Shown: piece after piece, positions 8,916 through 17,155 of the stretch | How positions within the stretch are numbered: the stretch's first letter is position 1 | How the letters are laid out: every line of letters begins with the position of its first letter | Origin: Micromonospora tarensis | Lineage (GTDB): Bacteria > Actinomycetota > Actinomycetes > Mycobacteriales > Micromonosporaceae | Assembly (NCBI RefSeq): GCF_016803395.1 | Contig: NZ_JAEVHL010000001.1 | Location: 1 to 64,000 of the forward strand | Reading direction: 5' to 3' | Length of the DNA: 64,000 bases | Position numbers and translations under genes: made by a program | Notes under the pieces: generated by a model | The model's input: the letters and a program-made list of their open reading frames with translations, nothing else | Database searches by the model: none | Told to the model about the DNA's origin: nothing

Positions 8916-10305
8916 GACGGTGCCTGCCAGCGGTGCGGGCACAGCAGCAGCCGCAGCGCGGCTGCTGCCTGCTGGGGGACGACGCCGTTACCCAAGACCC
9001 GCAGCGCGAGGGTGCGCGGCAAGCCCAGCGTGGGGTCGGTGACGTGGCCCTGGTTGAGGCCCATCAGCCATTCCACGAACGGTGGGGCGAGCACGGGCTT
9101 GCCGTGCTGCCCGGCCTGGGTCGGTTCCGGTGCGCCTCGGCCGAGTAGCAGCTCCCACCGGGCGATGGCGGCGGCGTAACCGCCCCACCGGTGCTCGTCG
9201 AGGTCGCCGAGGCCGGCGACGGTGGTGCGCAAGTCCGCCCCGCCGTCGCCGTGGCGTCCCGGGCCGCGCCCGTCGGACGCGCGGGGTGTGGGCAGGGTGC
9301 GGGTGGGTACCCGCACCGCCGCCGACGGCAGGGTGAGATCGCCATGCGAGCCGCGCTGCCCCGGGCAACCTTTCGCTCCGTCGGTGGCCCTGGGGGTGGG
9401 CAGCAGCACCTGCGACAGCGGGGGCCGGAACCCGGCCCCCGCCTTACGTCCGGGGGTGCCGGTGTCGCTGGCCCTCGGGGTGGGCAGCAGCCGGGTGGCG
9501 TCGGTCAGCGTCCGGCCCTGGTGATCGATCGGCGTGACGCGGCCGGCGGTGACGTTGGCCGAGGATCGGCTGTCCGCCACCGTCGGCGTTGGCATGAGCT
9601 GCCCGGCGACGCCAGCCAGGCTCGGCCGGCGGGTCGCCCCGGCGGACGGGGACTTGTTCGACCCGTATGCCACCGCGGTGGGGGTGGGCAGCAGGCCGTG
9701 GGTGGAGCCGGACGGTTCGATCAGGTCGGGTAGCCCGTACTGGTGCCCGGGGCCCTTTCCGTCACGGGCGCACGGTGTCGGCAACGTCCGCACCCCCTCG
9801 GTGAGGTTCTGCGGGTGTGGCCAGCAGGAACAGTCGGTCGCGGCGGTGCGCGGCGCCGATGTCGGATGCGCGTAGGCACGTCCAGCTCGTGTCGTACCCG
9901 AGCGTGGCCAGGTCGCTTCGACGACGTCGAAGCCGCGGCGGAGGAGCGCGGCGACGTTTTCCACGAAAACGAGCGGCGGTCGAAGGTGGCGAACGGCGTC
10001 GGCGACAGCGCTCCACAGGCTGGAGTGCGCACCGGTGATGCCGGCTCGTTTGCCGGCGTTGGAGATGTCCTGGCAGGGGAAGCCGGCGGTGAGGATGTCG
10101 ACGGGTGCGACGGTGCTCCAGTCGACGGCACGGATGTCGCCGAGGTTCGGGACGTCGGGCCAGTGGTGGGCGCAGACGGTGGCGGCGTGTCGGTCGGTCT
10201 CGGCGTACCAGGTGAGCTGGCCGCCGAGCACCAGCTCGACGGCCATGTCGAGGCCGCCGTAGCCGGTGCACAGCGATCCGATGCGGGGTGGGAGGTGCCG
10301 GTCAA
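8912..10305 (-). pseudogene. dcm: DNA cytosine-C5 methyltransferase with PTPR repeats, several frameshifts
   Basis: The enzyme would methylate cytosine at C5. Visible motifs in order are motif I RIGSLCTGYGGLDMAV, motif IV VDILTAGFPCQDIS with the catalytic Cys, motif VI PPLVFVENVAALL, and motif VIII HRRDRLFLLA, which lies in a different frame. There follow six repeats of (L)LPTPRASD type and the C-terminal RTLALRVLGNGVVPQQAAAA (motif X). The TTG at 10303-10305 overlaps the upstream stop as TTGA, but its frame must gain one C within about 25 bases to reach motif I. Two further shifts lie near 9917 and 9833, flanking motif VIII. The repeats occupy the region where the target-recognition domain is expected. 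Confidence 0.85.
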
Positions 10306-11192
10306 TCGCGCACCTCCCGCCCCGGCGCGACCGATGAGTCGGGCGTTGGCTCGGTGGCCGTGTCTGGGTGGGGACAGGTCCACGGCCCGCACCCCGGCAC
10401 ATCCGTCTGCGCCTCAGTCCTGGGGCGGAGGGTGACCTGGTCGAGGGGGACGCGCTGGCGGTGCAAAAAGAACTGCCCCCGCAAAGGCTGCCCGGCGGCG
10501 TTGGCCCGCGCCGACCCGTGGCGGATCGCCGCGTCGAACGCCACTGCGTCGACCCATCCGGTTGGGTCGTCATGGCGCAACCGCACCCACTCCGCGTCGG
10601 TGCGGAACGGGCATCCCACGCACGCGCTGCGCGGGGTGTCCGCCCACCCGTGCGCGGCGAGGTAGGCGAGGCAGTCCTTGCGCCGCCAGCCGAGATCGAG
10701 CAGCGGGAAGACGTTGCGCATGTAGGCGACGTCGGCGTCACGGGCCCGGCCGATCTCGTCCAGGCTGATTCCGATTGCCATCTCGGCGATCACACCAGCG
10801 GGGACCCGGGCGGGGTGCGGGTAGCCGAGGCGGCGCCGCACCTCCACCTTGATCGGTTTGATCTTGTACTCGCCCGTGCACTGGCGGCGTGCCATGCCCC
10901 GCTCGCCGTTGGGTCCCAGGGTGAACAGGGGCATTGAGGCGAAGCGGTGGTCCGGATCGAGGGCGTCGCGGCGGATGTCACCCGCCGCGACCCGCACGAC
11001 CGGAATCCCCGATACGGCGGCCAGCTGCTCCAGTCGGCGCAGATGGGCGTAGACCGCGGCCGGTTCCCAGCCGGTGTTCGCGAAGATCGCCGCGTCGAAC
11101 GTAGGGACCTTGCCATGCGCCGCGAGCAGCAGCAGAGTGGAGCTCTGCACGCCGGCGCCGAGGCTCAGGTATCGGTGGGTGGGTATCTTCAC
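10302..11192 (-). CDS. PAPS-reductase/ATP-pyrophosphatase-like enzyme
   Basis: 296 residues of the N-type ATP pyrophosphatase fold (phosphoadenosine phosphosulfate reductase-like family). The PP-loop is RYLSLGAGVQSSTLLLLAA, a G-x-x-S-S variant. It is followed by DAAIFANTGWEPAAVYAHLR and IPVVRVAAGD. Cysteines occur at RRQCTGEYKIKPI, SACVGCPFRTD and CGPWTCPH, which could hold zinc or iron-sulfur. Homologues in phages and mobile elements sit next to DNA methyltransferases, and related DndC-type proteins move sulfur into DNA. Its true substrate is not known, and assimilatory sulfate reduction is unlikely in this context. It overlaps the neighbouring genes by 4 bases on both sides, so it belongs to the modification operon. 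Confidence 0.75.
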   Translation of the reverse strand: MKIPTHRYLSLGAGVQSSTLLLLAAHGKVPTFDAAIFANTGWEPAAVYAHLRRLEQLAAVSGIPVVRVAAGDIRRDALDPDHRFASMPLFTLGPNGERGMARRQCTGEYKIKPIKVEVRRRLGYPHPARVPAGVIAEMAIGISLDEIGRARDADVAYMRNVFPLLDLGWRRKDCLAYLAAHGWADTPRSACVGCPFRTDAEWVRLRHDDPTGWVDAVAFDAAIRHGSARANAAGQPLRGQFFLHRQRVPLDQVTLRPRTEAQTDVPGCGPWTCPHPDTATEPTPDSSVAPGREVRD

Positions 11193-12172
11193 GCGATCAC
11201 CCCGCCCTCGGGGGTGTTCAGGATCGGTGAACCCGGGTCGCCGCCCGGCTGGCGGAAGATCAGCACGTCCTCATGGGTGATCAGGTGCAGCGGGATGCCG
11301 CCGGCGCGGGCCTTGCGCACGGCTTGGAGTTGGAAGAACGACGGCCGGGCGACGAGCTGCCCGTCGCGTACCGCCGCGAGTAGCGCCACGCACCGTTCGG
11401 TGGGCACCAGGCCGGCGCGGACGCCGGCGGCGATCACGGCGCTGGGCAGGTCGACCAGTTGCCCGTGCTTGCGCCACGGCCGGGCAGTAACCACGACGGT
11501 GCCGCCGGGCCGCAGCAGGCCCGCGCAGCCGCGCAGGATCCGCTCGAACCCGTCGGCGAGTCCGGTGAGGTCACGGTAGGCGAGGTTCCCGCGGTCGGCG
11601 CCGTCGTTGTAGGCGTTGTCGAACTTCGCCACCCCGTCCTCGCCGGGTCGGACCAGACCGTGCACGGTCGGCCCGTACGGCGGCGAGGTGACCACGAGAG
11701 CGACCTGTCCCGCCAGAGCGGCGGGCAGGAGGGTGGACAGGCGGGTGGCGTCGCCGCGGACCACCGACGCCCTGCCGGTCGCGCCGTGGTGGTGGGCGTG
11801 GGTGATGTTGGCGTCGGCGATGTTGGACCAGCGCGGCTCGTACTCCACGCCGATGGCGTCGCGGCCGGCATGGATGGCCTCGACGAGGGTGGTGCCGATC
11901 CCGCACATCGGGTCGAGGACCAGGTCCCCAGGATGGGTGTAGGCGTGCACCGCGTGCGCGGCGATGGCCGGGAGCATCCGGGCCGGGTGCTTGACCGACT
12001 CAGGCACGTACCGGCCGCGGCGCTGCACTGGCCCGGTGCGCTGGGCGGTCGCCCACACCGACAGACCTTCCGGCTGCGCGGAGTGGCGCCGAGCGCTGTC
12101 GCCCAGGGTGGAGTCCTGGGTCGGCTCCTGAGACTCGGCGGGAGAAGCGGTGTGCTCAGCCACGGCTCTCAC
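11189..12172 (-). CDS. DNA methyltransferase, TRM11-like/amino-methyltransferase fold
   Basis: 327 residues. Residues 1-55 are a polar leader. Then come KHPARMLPAIAAHAVHAYTH, motif I GDLVLDPMCGIGTTLVEAIH, the acidic motif II AIGVEYEPRW, RGDATRL, and motif IV ALVVTSPPYGPTVHG. The catalytic SPPY follows motif I, the opposite order to the neighbouring beta enzyme. The protein ends with RPGGTVVVTARPWRKHGQLV and a strand-rich C-terminus. This is a SAM-dependent methyltransferase acting on exocyclic amino groups, most likely in DNA given the context. The start lies inside the end of the upstream methyltransferase-like gene and the stop overlaps the next gene by ATGA. Confidence 0.8.
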   Translation of the reverse strand: MRAVAEHTASPAESQEPTQDSTLGDSARRHSAQPEGLSVWATAQRTGPVQRRGRYVPESVKHPARMLPAIAAHAVHAYTHPGDLVLDPMCGIGTTLVEAIHAGRDAIGVEYEPRWSNIADANITHAHHHGATGRASVVRGDATRLSTLLPAALAGQVALVVTSPPYGPTVHGLVRPGEDGVAKFDNAYNDGADRGNLAYRDLTGLADGFERILRGCAGLLRPGGTVVVTARPWRKHGQLVDLPSAVIAAGVRAGLVPTERCVALLAAVRDGQLVARPSFFQLQAVRKARAGGIPLHLITHEDVLIFRQPGGDPGSPILNTPEGGVIA

Positions 12173-13051
12173 CGCCGATGTGGCGCTGCGCGCGCGCCTT
12201 GTTCGCGGGCGAGAACACGAGCAGGTCCGCGTGGACCCGAACGTGCGCCACCCAGTGCGGATGGGTCAGGGTGAGCAGTTCCTCGTCGGTGACGTGGTAG
12301 ACGAACGCGTCGCCGTCGGTGTCGGCGCCGACGGCGACGATGTGCTGCAGGTAGCCCAAACCCACCTGCGCGGCGGCGGTGGCCACCGGGGTGAAGTCCT
12401 CCAGGCCGCCAGCTGCGGTGGGAACGGTGACGACCAGGACGAGGCAGCCGCCGAGGCGCAGCAGCCGCGCGCACTCGCTCAGCAGCCACGCCAGCCGGAC
12501 CCGGTTGGTGGTGCCGTCGGGGTCAAGCGGCCAGCAGGCCACGACCAGGCTCGTCGCCTCGCCGAGGGACGTGGGACCGTCTGCTGCGGTGGTGCGATCG
12601 GTGGGCGGTTGCCCGTCGGTGAGGTCGTCGCCGAACCATGCGGTCATGTCCGGAAGGCCGTCGCCCTCGCCCTCGTCGCCGTCGTCGCTGTCGTCGAGGG
12701 CGGCGGGATCGGGTCGCGCCGGCGGGGTGGCTGGTCCGATGATCAGGCTGGACGCGTCGGTGAACCAGCCCGGGTGGTGTCGCCGGCGCCCGCGGCGCAC
12801 ACGGCGCTCAGGGCGTGATCGGCGGTGAGGTCGACCACGACCTCGCCGGGGCGGGTATAGGCGGCGACGAGCCGGTAGGCCAGGCGGGCGCCAAGGCTAC
12901 GCCCGGCGTCAGCCGGGCCGTGGGCGGTGCGCCACACGGTCACGGGCACCGGCGGGTCGCCGGCGATCACGTCGATCAGGGTCGGGTCGACCGCGCGCGG
13001 GTCGACGGGGTGGATGGGGTGCTGGTGGTGCTGCGGCGTGTGCTCGCTCAT
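12156..13051 (-). pseudogene. methyltransferase-like protein with degenerate motif I, one frameshift
   Basis: The frame from ATG 13051 encodes VPVTVWRTAHGP and RLAYRLVAAYTRPGEVVVDL, then TADHALSAVCAAG, where a G-x-G SAM-binding loop would be expected. A second frame continues with RRRHHPGWFTDASSLIIGPA and an acidic spacer (LDDSDDGDEGEGDG). It then has TTNRVRLAWLLSECARLLRL and GGCLVLVVTV, as in a methyltransferase core, and HVRVHADLLVFSPAN. The two join near 12775-12785 if one base is restored. The motif I residues are altered and no SPPY is present, so it may be a non-catalytic partner of the downstream enzyme. It is the first gene of the modification operon and starts 30 bases after the conserved 70-bp element. 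Confidence 0.65.
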
Positions 13052-13080
13052 GTGGTGTCGGCTCCACGCCGCGCATGCAG

Positions 13081-13150
13081 TGCGCTGACACTTGTAAACC
13101 CGCGCCTGTGTGCTCTGGCGAACGCCTGTCAAACTCACAGCCGCTCACAA
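13081..13150 (-). promoter_or_regulatory. 70-bp control element, copy 1 (reads toward the methylation operon)
   Basis: Read on the minus strand, this stretch matches 15488-15557 on the plus strand at 58 of 70 positions. The invariant blocks are two TGTGAG units 10 bp apart, GACAGGCGTTC, CCAGAGCACACAGGCG and TTTACAAGTG. It ends 30 bases before the first gene of the methylation operon. It is probably a promoter/operator shared with the conjugation operon. No canonical -35/-10 pair is obvious. Confidence 0.7.
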
Positions 13151-13888
13151 CATGGCGGCGACCGTGCTGTGCGCAGTCGGTGGATACCTCCCCGCTCACC
13201 GAAGAGAAGCCCCGTGGACGTCGGCAGCGAGGCACAGGACAGCACAGCCGCACCGCGGGGCGCCTGGTCATCGACAGCCGGCGATGACGCGAGCCGATGA
13301 CAAACTGTCCGCAGCGCGCTGATGCGACTCGTGGTGACAGCCCTAAAGCCGTCCTTGTCCTGTCCGACAAAGTGGCCGGGCCGACGCGCCGCAGCGTCAC
13401 AGGCGGCGTCATCGCCGGCCGGCGGCGGCGTGGCCGCGACCGCGTCAGGTACCACGCCGATGCCTGCCGCGCGCATTCGTGACCGATGTCAACGTCCTGC
13501 TCACGAGCACCTGCGGACATGATGTCAACGACAAGGTTCAATGCCAGGATGACCGCTTGCCACGGGGCGGTGTCATCGCCGACGGTGGCGGCGCCGCTGC
13601 GGCAACCTGTTAGCCGCGAGCGTTGCCAATCTGTCCAAGGCATCGAAGCAGACCGTTGACATTGTCATTGTGGCAGGGGGTGCCGGACACGTCGGCGGCA
13701 CCCGGAAGACGGCCACGATGGCGCGCCCAGCGCGCGGTCGTCATGTCACTTCGGCCACGCCGACGTCCTCGCCGGACAGGATTGCGGGAACCGCCGCGAA
13801 GCCGTTCGGCCGGCGCCCGGACGCGGCGCGACGACGGGTCGAGGACTCCGTCGTCATACACACGTCTCGGCAGGCCGCTGCGCGCGGC
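13151..13888. other. intergenic gap
   Basis: About 740 bases between the control element and the decamer array without a convincing gene on either strand. No RNA gene seen. Confidence 0.5.
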
Positions 13889-14103
13889 TGTGAGCCGCTG
13901 CGCGCGGCTGTGAGCCGCTGCGCGCGGCTGTGAGCCGCTGCGCGCGGCTGTGAGCCGCTGCGAGCGGCACGACGGGCCGCTGTGAGCGTCTGTGAGCGGC
14001 ACGGACAGGCCGCTGTGAGCCGCTGTGAGCCGCTGTGAGCCGTTGTGAGCGGCACGACGGGCCGCTGTGAGCGGCTGTGAGCGGCACGACAGGCCGTTGT
14101 GAG
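13889..14103 (+). repeat. phased TGTGAG decamer array
   Basis: Thirteen TGTGAG copies start at 13889, 13909, 13929, 13949, 13981, 13991, 14014, 14024, 14034, 14044, 14066, 14076 and 14098. The first four are exact 20-bp repeats (CTGTGAGCCGCTGCGCGCGG). Others are 10 bp apart, and GGCACGACGGGCCG-type spacers recur. The one-helical-turn spacing suggests cooperative binding of a protein on one DNA face, as in iterons or operators. Confidence 0.8.
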
Positions 14104-14257
14104 AAGCGCGGCGAAACCGGGGCCGTGTGGGTTGGATTGTCGCTCACAGTCCTGGTCAGCGGGTCGCGCGGCAACGAGCGCCACCACCGAAGGTGGCACC
14201 GACGCGCAGCCACCCCCACCGGAGTGAGGAGCACCTCTGACAGCGGCAGAGGCGCGC

Positions 14258-14283
14258 TGACCTGCGCTGTGAGCGTCTGTGAG
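14258..14283 (+). promoter_or_regulatory. TGACCTGCGCTGTGAG box plus second TGTGAG
   Basis: TGACCTGCGCTGTGAG at 14258-14273 is followed 10 bp later by another TGTGAG at 14278, 80 bases upstream of the sigma-like gene. The 16-base box recurs on the opposite strand at 24153-24168 and, with one change, at 24297-24312. It is a likely operator. Confidence 0.6.
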
Positions 14284-14362
14284 CCACGCCTGTCCTAATC
14301 GGTTGCTCAGACGTCGCCCAGGTCGGCGGCGACACCGAGATCGACTCCGAGGAGTGGCAATC

Positions 14363-15226
14363 ATGAGCACGACTTCAACGCAGTGGCCGCAGTCCCCGCT
14401 GGACGCCGCCGAGGTGGCGTTCGCGGCGTTGACCTGCGACCCCGCGCCCTTGTCAATCGACCTCGACCAGCTCGGCCCAGACGTCGGCCTACCGGCGGGT
14501 GTCATGACGGTGCTGGCGGTGCGCGACTGGCTGCTGGCGCATCGCACGTCCTTCGAGGCACGCGACGCGGTGTGGGTCGAGATGATCCGCCGTGCCCGCC
14601 TGGACGGGCCGCAGTGGGTCATCGGCGCGGTCGGCATGGCCCTGCCAGCGCTGCGCCGCTACACCCGTCAGCTGTGCAACGGCTACCCCGGCGACCCCGA
14701 CGACATCGAGGCGGAGGTCCTCTCCGGGTTCTTGGTAGCGCTGCGCGATCACGTGGATCTCGCCCGGCCCGCCCCCTACGCCGGGCTGTGCCGCGCCGGC
14801 TGGCGCGCCGGGTTCAAGCTGCGCCAGCAGGCGGCGGAGGTCACGCCGGTGGAGGACGTCGAGCACGTCATCGGGCCCCGCACCCCGCAGATTCCCTACG
14901 GGCATCCCGACGTGCTGGTCAACCGCGCCGTGCGGCTCGGCATCCTCGACGCCGACGACGAGCAGTCCTACATCGACGTGCGACTCGGTCGTCGGGCGAT
15001 CGAACCGATCGCCGCCCGGCGGGGCCTGAGCACCGATGCCCTACGGATGCGCCTGGGGCGCATCGACACCCGCATCGCCGAAGCCCTCGCCTCGGGCCTG
15101 CTCACAGGGACGGCATCCCCGCAGGCCGCCGAGGCCCTCGCTCTACAGGCTGAACGACGCAGCAAACTGCGCGCCGCCCGCCGCCCTGCCCGTCAGGACA
15201 CGAGCCAGGCGGCAGCCGCCGCCTGA
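14363..15226 (+). CDS. sigma-factor-like regulator
   Basis: 287 residues. The middle (RRYTRQLCNGYPGDPDDIEA, EVLSGFLVALRD) resembles a sigma-70 region 2 helix pair. The C-terminal part (DADDEQSYIDVRLGRRAIEP, IAARRGLSTDALRMRLGRID) resembles the helix-turn-helix of region 4. The ends are Ala-rich and probably disordered. It may therefore act as an element-encoded sigma factor or a sigma-like transcription activator. GAGGAG lies 9 bases before the ATG. An in-frame upstream ATG at 14279 has no ribosome binding site. It sits between the two 70-bp control elements, next to the decamer array, and is a candidate for the protein that reads them. Similarity to sigma factors is weak, so a different DNA-binding role is possible. 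Confidence 0.55.
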   Translation: MSTTSTQWPQSPLDAAEVAFAALTCDPAPLSIDLDQLGPDVGLPAGVMTVLAVRDWLLAHRTSFEARDAVWVEMIRRARLDGPQWVIGAVGMALPALRRYTRQLCNGYPGDPDDIEAEVLSGFLVALRDHVDLARPAPYAGLCRAGWRAGFKLRQQAAEVTPVEDVEHVIGPRTPQIPYGHPDVLVNRAVRLGILDADDEQSYIDVRLGRRAIEPIAARRGLSTDALRMRLGRIDTRIAEALASGLLTGTASPQAAEALALQAERRSKLRAARRPARQDTSQAAAAA

Positions 15227-15246
15227 GACCCGACCCGCACGCGATC

Positions 15247-15285
15247 CCGCGGCGCCGCACCGGAATTCCGGTTCGGGCGCCGCGG
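15247..15285 (+). terminator. nested palindrome after the sigma-like gene
   Basis: The outer arms CCGCGGCGCC (15247-15256) and GGCGCCGCGG (15276-15285) enclose the perfect palindrome CCGGAATTCCGG (15260-15271). It starts 20 bases after the stop codon, consistent with a terminator. A weaker hairpin (TCGGCTC/GAGCCGA) follows at 15399-15427. Confidence 0.6.
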
Positions 15286-15468
15286 CCTTGTCCACGCCGC
15301 TCGCCGACGGCATCCCCCGGGGAGGGCTGACGAACCTGTCGCGGGAACGCTGCCACCAAACGTAGCGCCGAGGACGAAGCACCGGCGACAAGATCATCTC
15401 GGCTCAGAGAGAACCCCTCGGAGCCGAAACCGACAAAGTGCAGGTCAGGCGCGAGAAGACGGGCTGTG

Positions 15469-15557
15469 TGTGAGCGGCTGTGAGTCCTTGTGAGTCGCTG
15501 TGAGAACGACAGGCGTTCACCAGAGCACACAGGCGGCGGTTTACAAGTGCGAGACCA
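15469..15557 (+). promoter_or_regulatory. TGTGAG tetrad and 70-bp control element, copy 2 (reads toward the conjugation operon)
   Basis: Four TGTGAG units start at 15469, 15479, 15489 and 15499, exactly 10 bp apart. The last two begin the 70-bp element (15488-15557) shared in inverted orientation with 13081-13150. The first conjugation gene starts 284 bases downstream, leaving a long leader without a convincing gene. AGTGCAGGTCA at about 15437-15447 is a partial match to the 16-base box. Role inferred: operator/promoter for transfer genes. Confidence 0.65.
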
Positions 15558-15840
15558 CTTCACCCGCCATCGAGCGGGCGTGACGGTCCCGCCCGCCGCC
15601 AGAGGGCCGGGCCCACACCGGGCCGCCCCACGCACCGGACGTCTCCGGGTGCCGCGCAATTTGGTGCGCTGACACCACACCGAACAGATCGCTACCCGAC
15701 AAGGGAGGACGTGCTCCTCCCGGGGACGGTCGTGCTTCGAGGCGCTGTCCGCGCCCGCGCCCCTCTGGCGGCGGTCCACCCACCCGGACCGCCGACAACC
15801 GCCCCGCCCTTACCCGGCCGGGGCCGGAGGTGAACGCTCA

Positions 15841-16224
15841 ATGTCCCGCATTCCGGCACGTCTTCGTGCCCTCACCCGCTCCCGCACCGCCCGTCAGGTC
15901 GGCCGCGTCGCCGCCGTGACCGGCGAGGTGCTGCTGTTTCTGTCCGTGCCCGCCGCCGCGTACGCCGACACCGGCGTGCCCGTGCTGGCGGCGAACTCCC
16001 TCCCGGTCGTCATCCTCAACCTGCAGATGTGGTTGATCGGCATCCTCGCGGCCGTCGCCACCCTGTTCCTCGTCCTGGCCGGCGTCTACTGGGCCACCGC
16101 CGGAGGAGACCCAGCGCAGGTTGACAAGGCCAAGAGCGCGCTGAAGAACGCCCTGATCGGCTACGGCCTCGCCGTGCTGGCTCCGATCCTGCTCGGGATC
16201 GTCCAGGGCATCGTCGGAGGCTGA
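15841..16224 (+). CDS. type IV secretion pilin (VirB2/TrbC-like)
   Basis: 127 residues. The signal-like N-terminus is basic (SRIPARLRALTRSRTARQ) and is followed by a hydrophobic helix ending VPAAAYA, a probable signal-peptidase site near residue 42. Two further membrane helices follow (MWLIGILAAVATLFLVLAG and ALIGYGLAVLAPILLGIVQG), separated by GGDPAQVDKAKSALKN. This is the layout of VirB2-type pilins of actinobacterial conjugation systems. GGAGG lies about 12 bases before the ATG. It is the first gene of the transfer operon and lies 7 bases before the VirB6-like gene. The product is expected to form the extracellular or envelope part of the transfer channel. Confidence 0.8.
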   Translation: MSRIPARLRALTRSRTARQVGRVAAVTGEVLLFLSVPAAAYADTGVPVLAANSLPVVILNLQMWLIGILAAVATLFLVLAGVYWATAGGDPAQVDKAKSALKNALIGYGLAVLAPILLGIVQGIVGG

Positions 16225-16231
16225 CGCCGCT

Positions 16232-17155
16232 ATGGGAATGAGTTATCTGCTGGGCCAAATCCTCGACTGGATGGCGGCGGCGATCCTCGCGACCCTCGAC
16301 GCGCTGATCGGGGTGATCAGCAGCGCGCTGCTGATCACCCCGGACGTCACGGTCCTGCCGCAGGTGCAGGCCCTGACCGGCCGCTCGATCTGGGTCGTCG
16401 ACACCGCCTTCGTCCTCGCGTTCGTCGCCGCCGGCGTGCTCACCATGACCGCCGGCGGCGGCGAAGCCTCCCAGTACACCGTCAAGGACCTCATGCCGCG
16501 GCTGATCGTCGGGTTCGTCGCCGCGCACTTCTCGCAGCTGTGGTGCCGCATGCTCATCGACCTCGCCAACGCCCTCACCGCAGCCCTGACCACCCCCGAC
16601 GGGGACAGCGACGGCGCGTTGCGGGCGATCAAAACACACATCAGTGCGGGGCAGGACAAGACCGCGGTGCTGTTGTTCGTGGTCTGCGTGGCGATCATCG
16701 CGGTGCTACTCGCCTCGACCGCGTTCAGTGTGATCGTTCGCTTCGCGACAGTGCTGGTCCTGACGGCGTTCGCGCCGTTGGCGCTGGCGTGTCACGCCCT
16801 TCCGCAAACCGATCCGATCGCCCGGATGTGGTGGAAGGCCTACGCCGGGACCCTCGCGGTGCCGATCGTGCAGGGCTTCACCCTGTACGCCGGGCAGTGG
16901 ATGCTCACCGACCCCGACAACCTGCTGCCCGTGCTCGGGCTGCCGGTGGACCCGGGCGGGGTGATCAACCTGTTCGTCGTGATGGTCATGCTGTGGACCA
17001 CCCTGCGGGTGCCCGCGATGATGAAAAGCTTCGTCTCCACCGGCAACGGCCGCGGCGCGAACATGATCGGCGCCGCGGTGCGGGTGGTCGTGGTGCAGCA
17101 GGCCACCCGCTCGATTCCCGGCCTCGGCCGCGGACTGCGGGCGGTGAGCCGATGA
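16232..17155 (+). CDS. TrbL/VirB6-like membrane protein
   Basis: 307 residues with at least six hydrophobic segments, including ILATLDALIGVISSALLI, VVDTAFVLAFVAAGVLTM, VLLFVVCVAIIAVLLAS, FATVLVLTAFAPLALACH and INLFVVMVMLWTTLRVP. The region FAPLALACHALPQTDPIARM, followed by WKAYAGTLAVPIVQGFTL, is characteristic of TrbL/VirB6 inner-membrane channel proteins. The basic tail (SIPGLGRGLRAVSR) would be cytoplasmic. Its stop overlaps the next gene by ATGA, so the PrgI-like protein is coupled. It probably forms the inner-membrane pore with VirB3/VirB4-like partners. Confidence 0.8.
   Translation: MGMSYLLGQILDWMAAAILATLDALIGVISSALLITPDVTVLPQVQALTGRSIWVVDTAFVLAFVAAGVLTMTAGGGEASQYTVKDLMPRLIVGFVAAHFSQLWCRMLIDLANALTAALTTPDGDSDGALRAIKTHISAGQDKTAVLLFVVCVAIIAVLLASTAFSVIVRFATVLVLTAFAPLALACHALPQTDPIARMWWKAYAGTLAVPIVQGFTLYAGQWMLTDPDNLLPVLGLPVDPGGVINLFVVMVMLWTTLRVPAMMKSFVSTGNGRGANMIGAAVRVVVVQQATRSIPGLGRGLRAVSR

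Noticed and set aside
13151-14257. CRISPR array suggested by the regular 20-bp repeats at 13.9 kb
   Set aside because: Repeats are short and contiguous with no unique spacers and no cas genes; they are decamer-based direct repeats.
16540-17150. Long plus-strand frame overlapping the VirB6-like gene and leading into the PrgI-like gene
   Set aside because: It is an Arg/Gly-rich shadow; the PrgI-like protein starts at ATG 17152, overlapping the VirB6-like stop.
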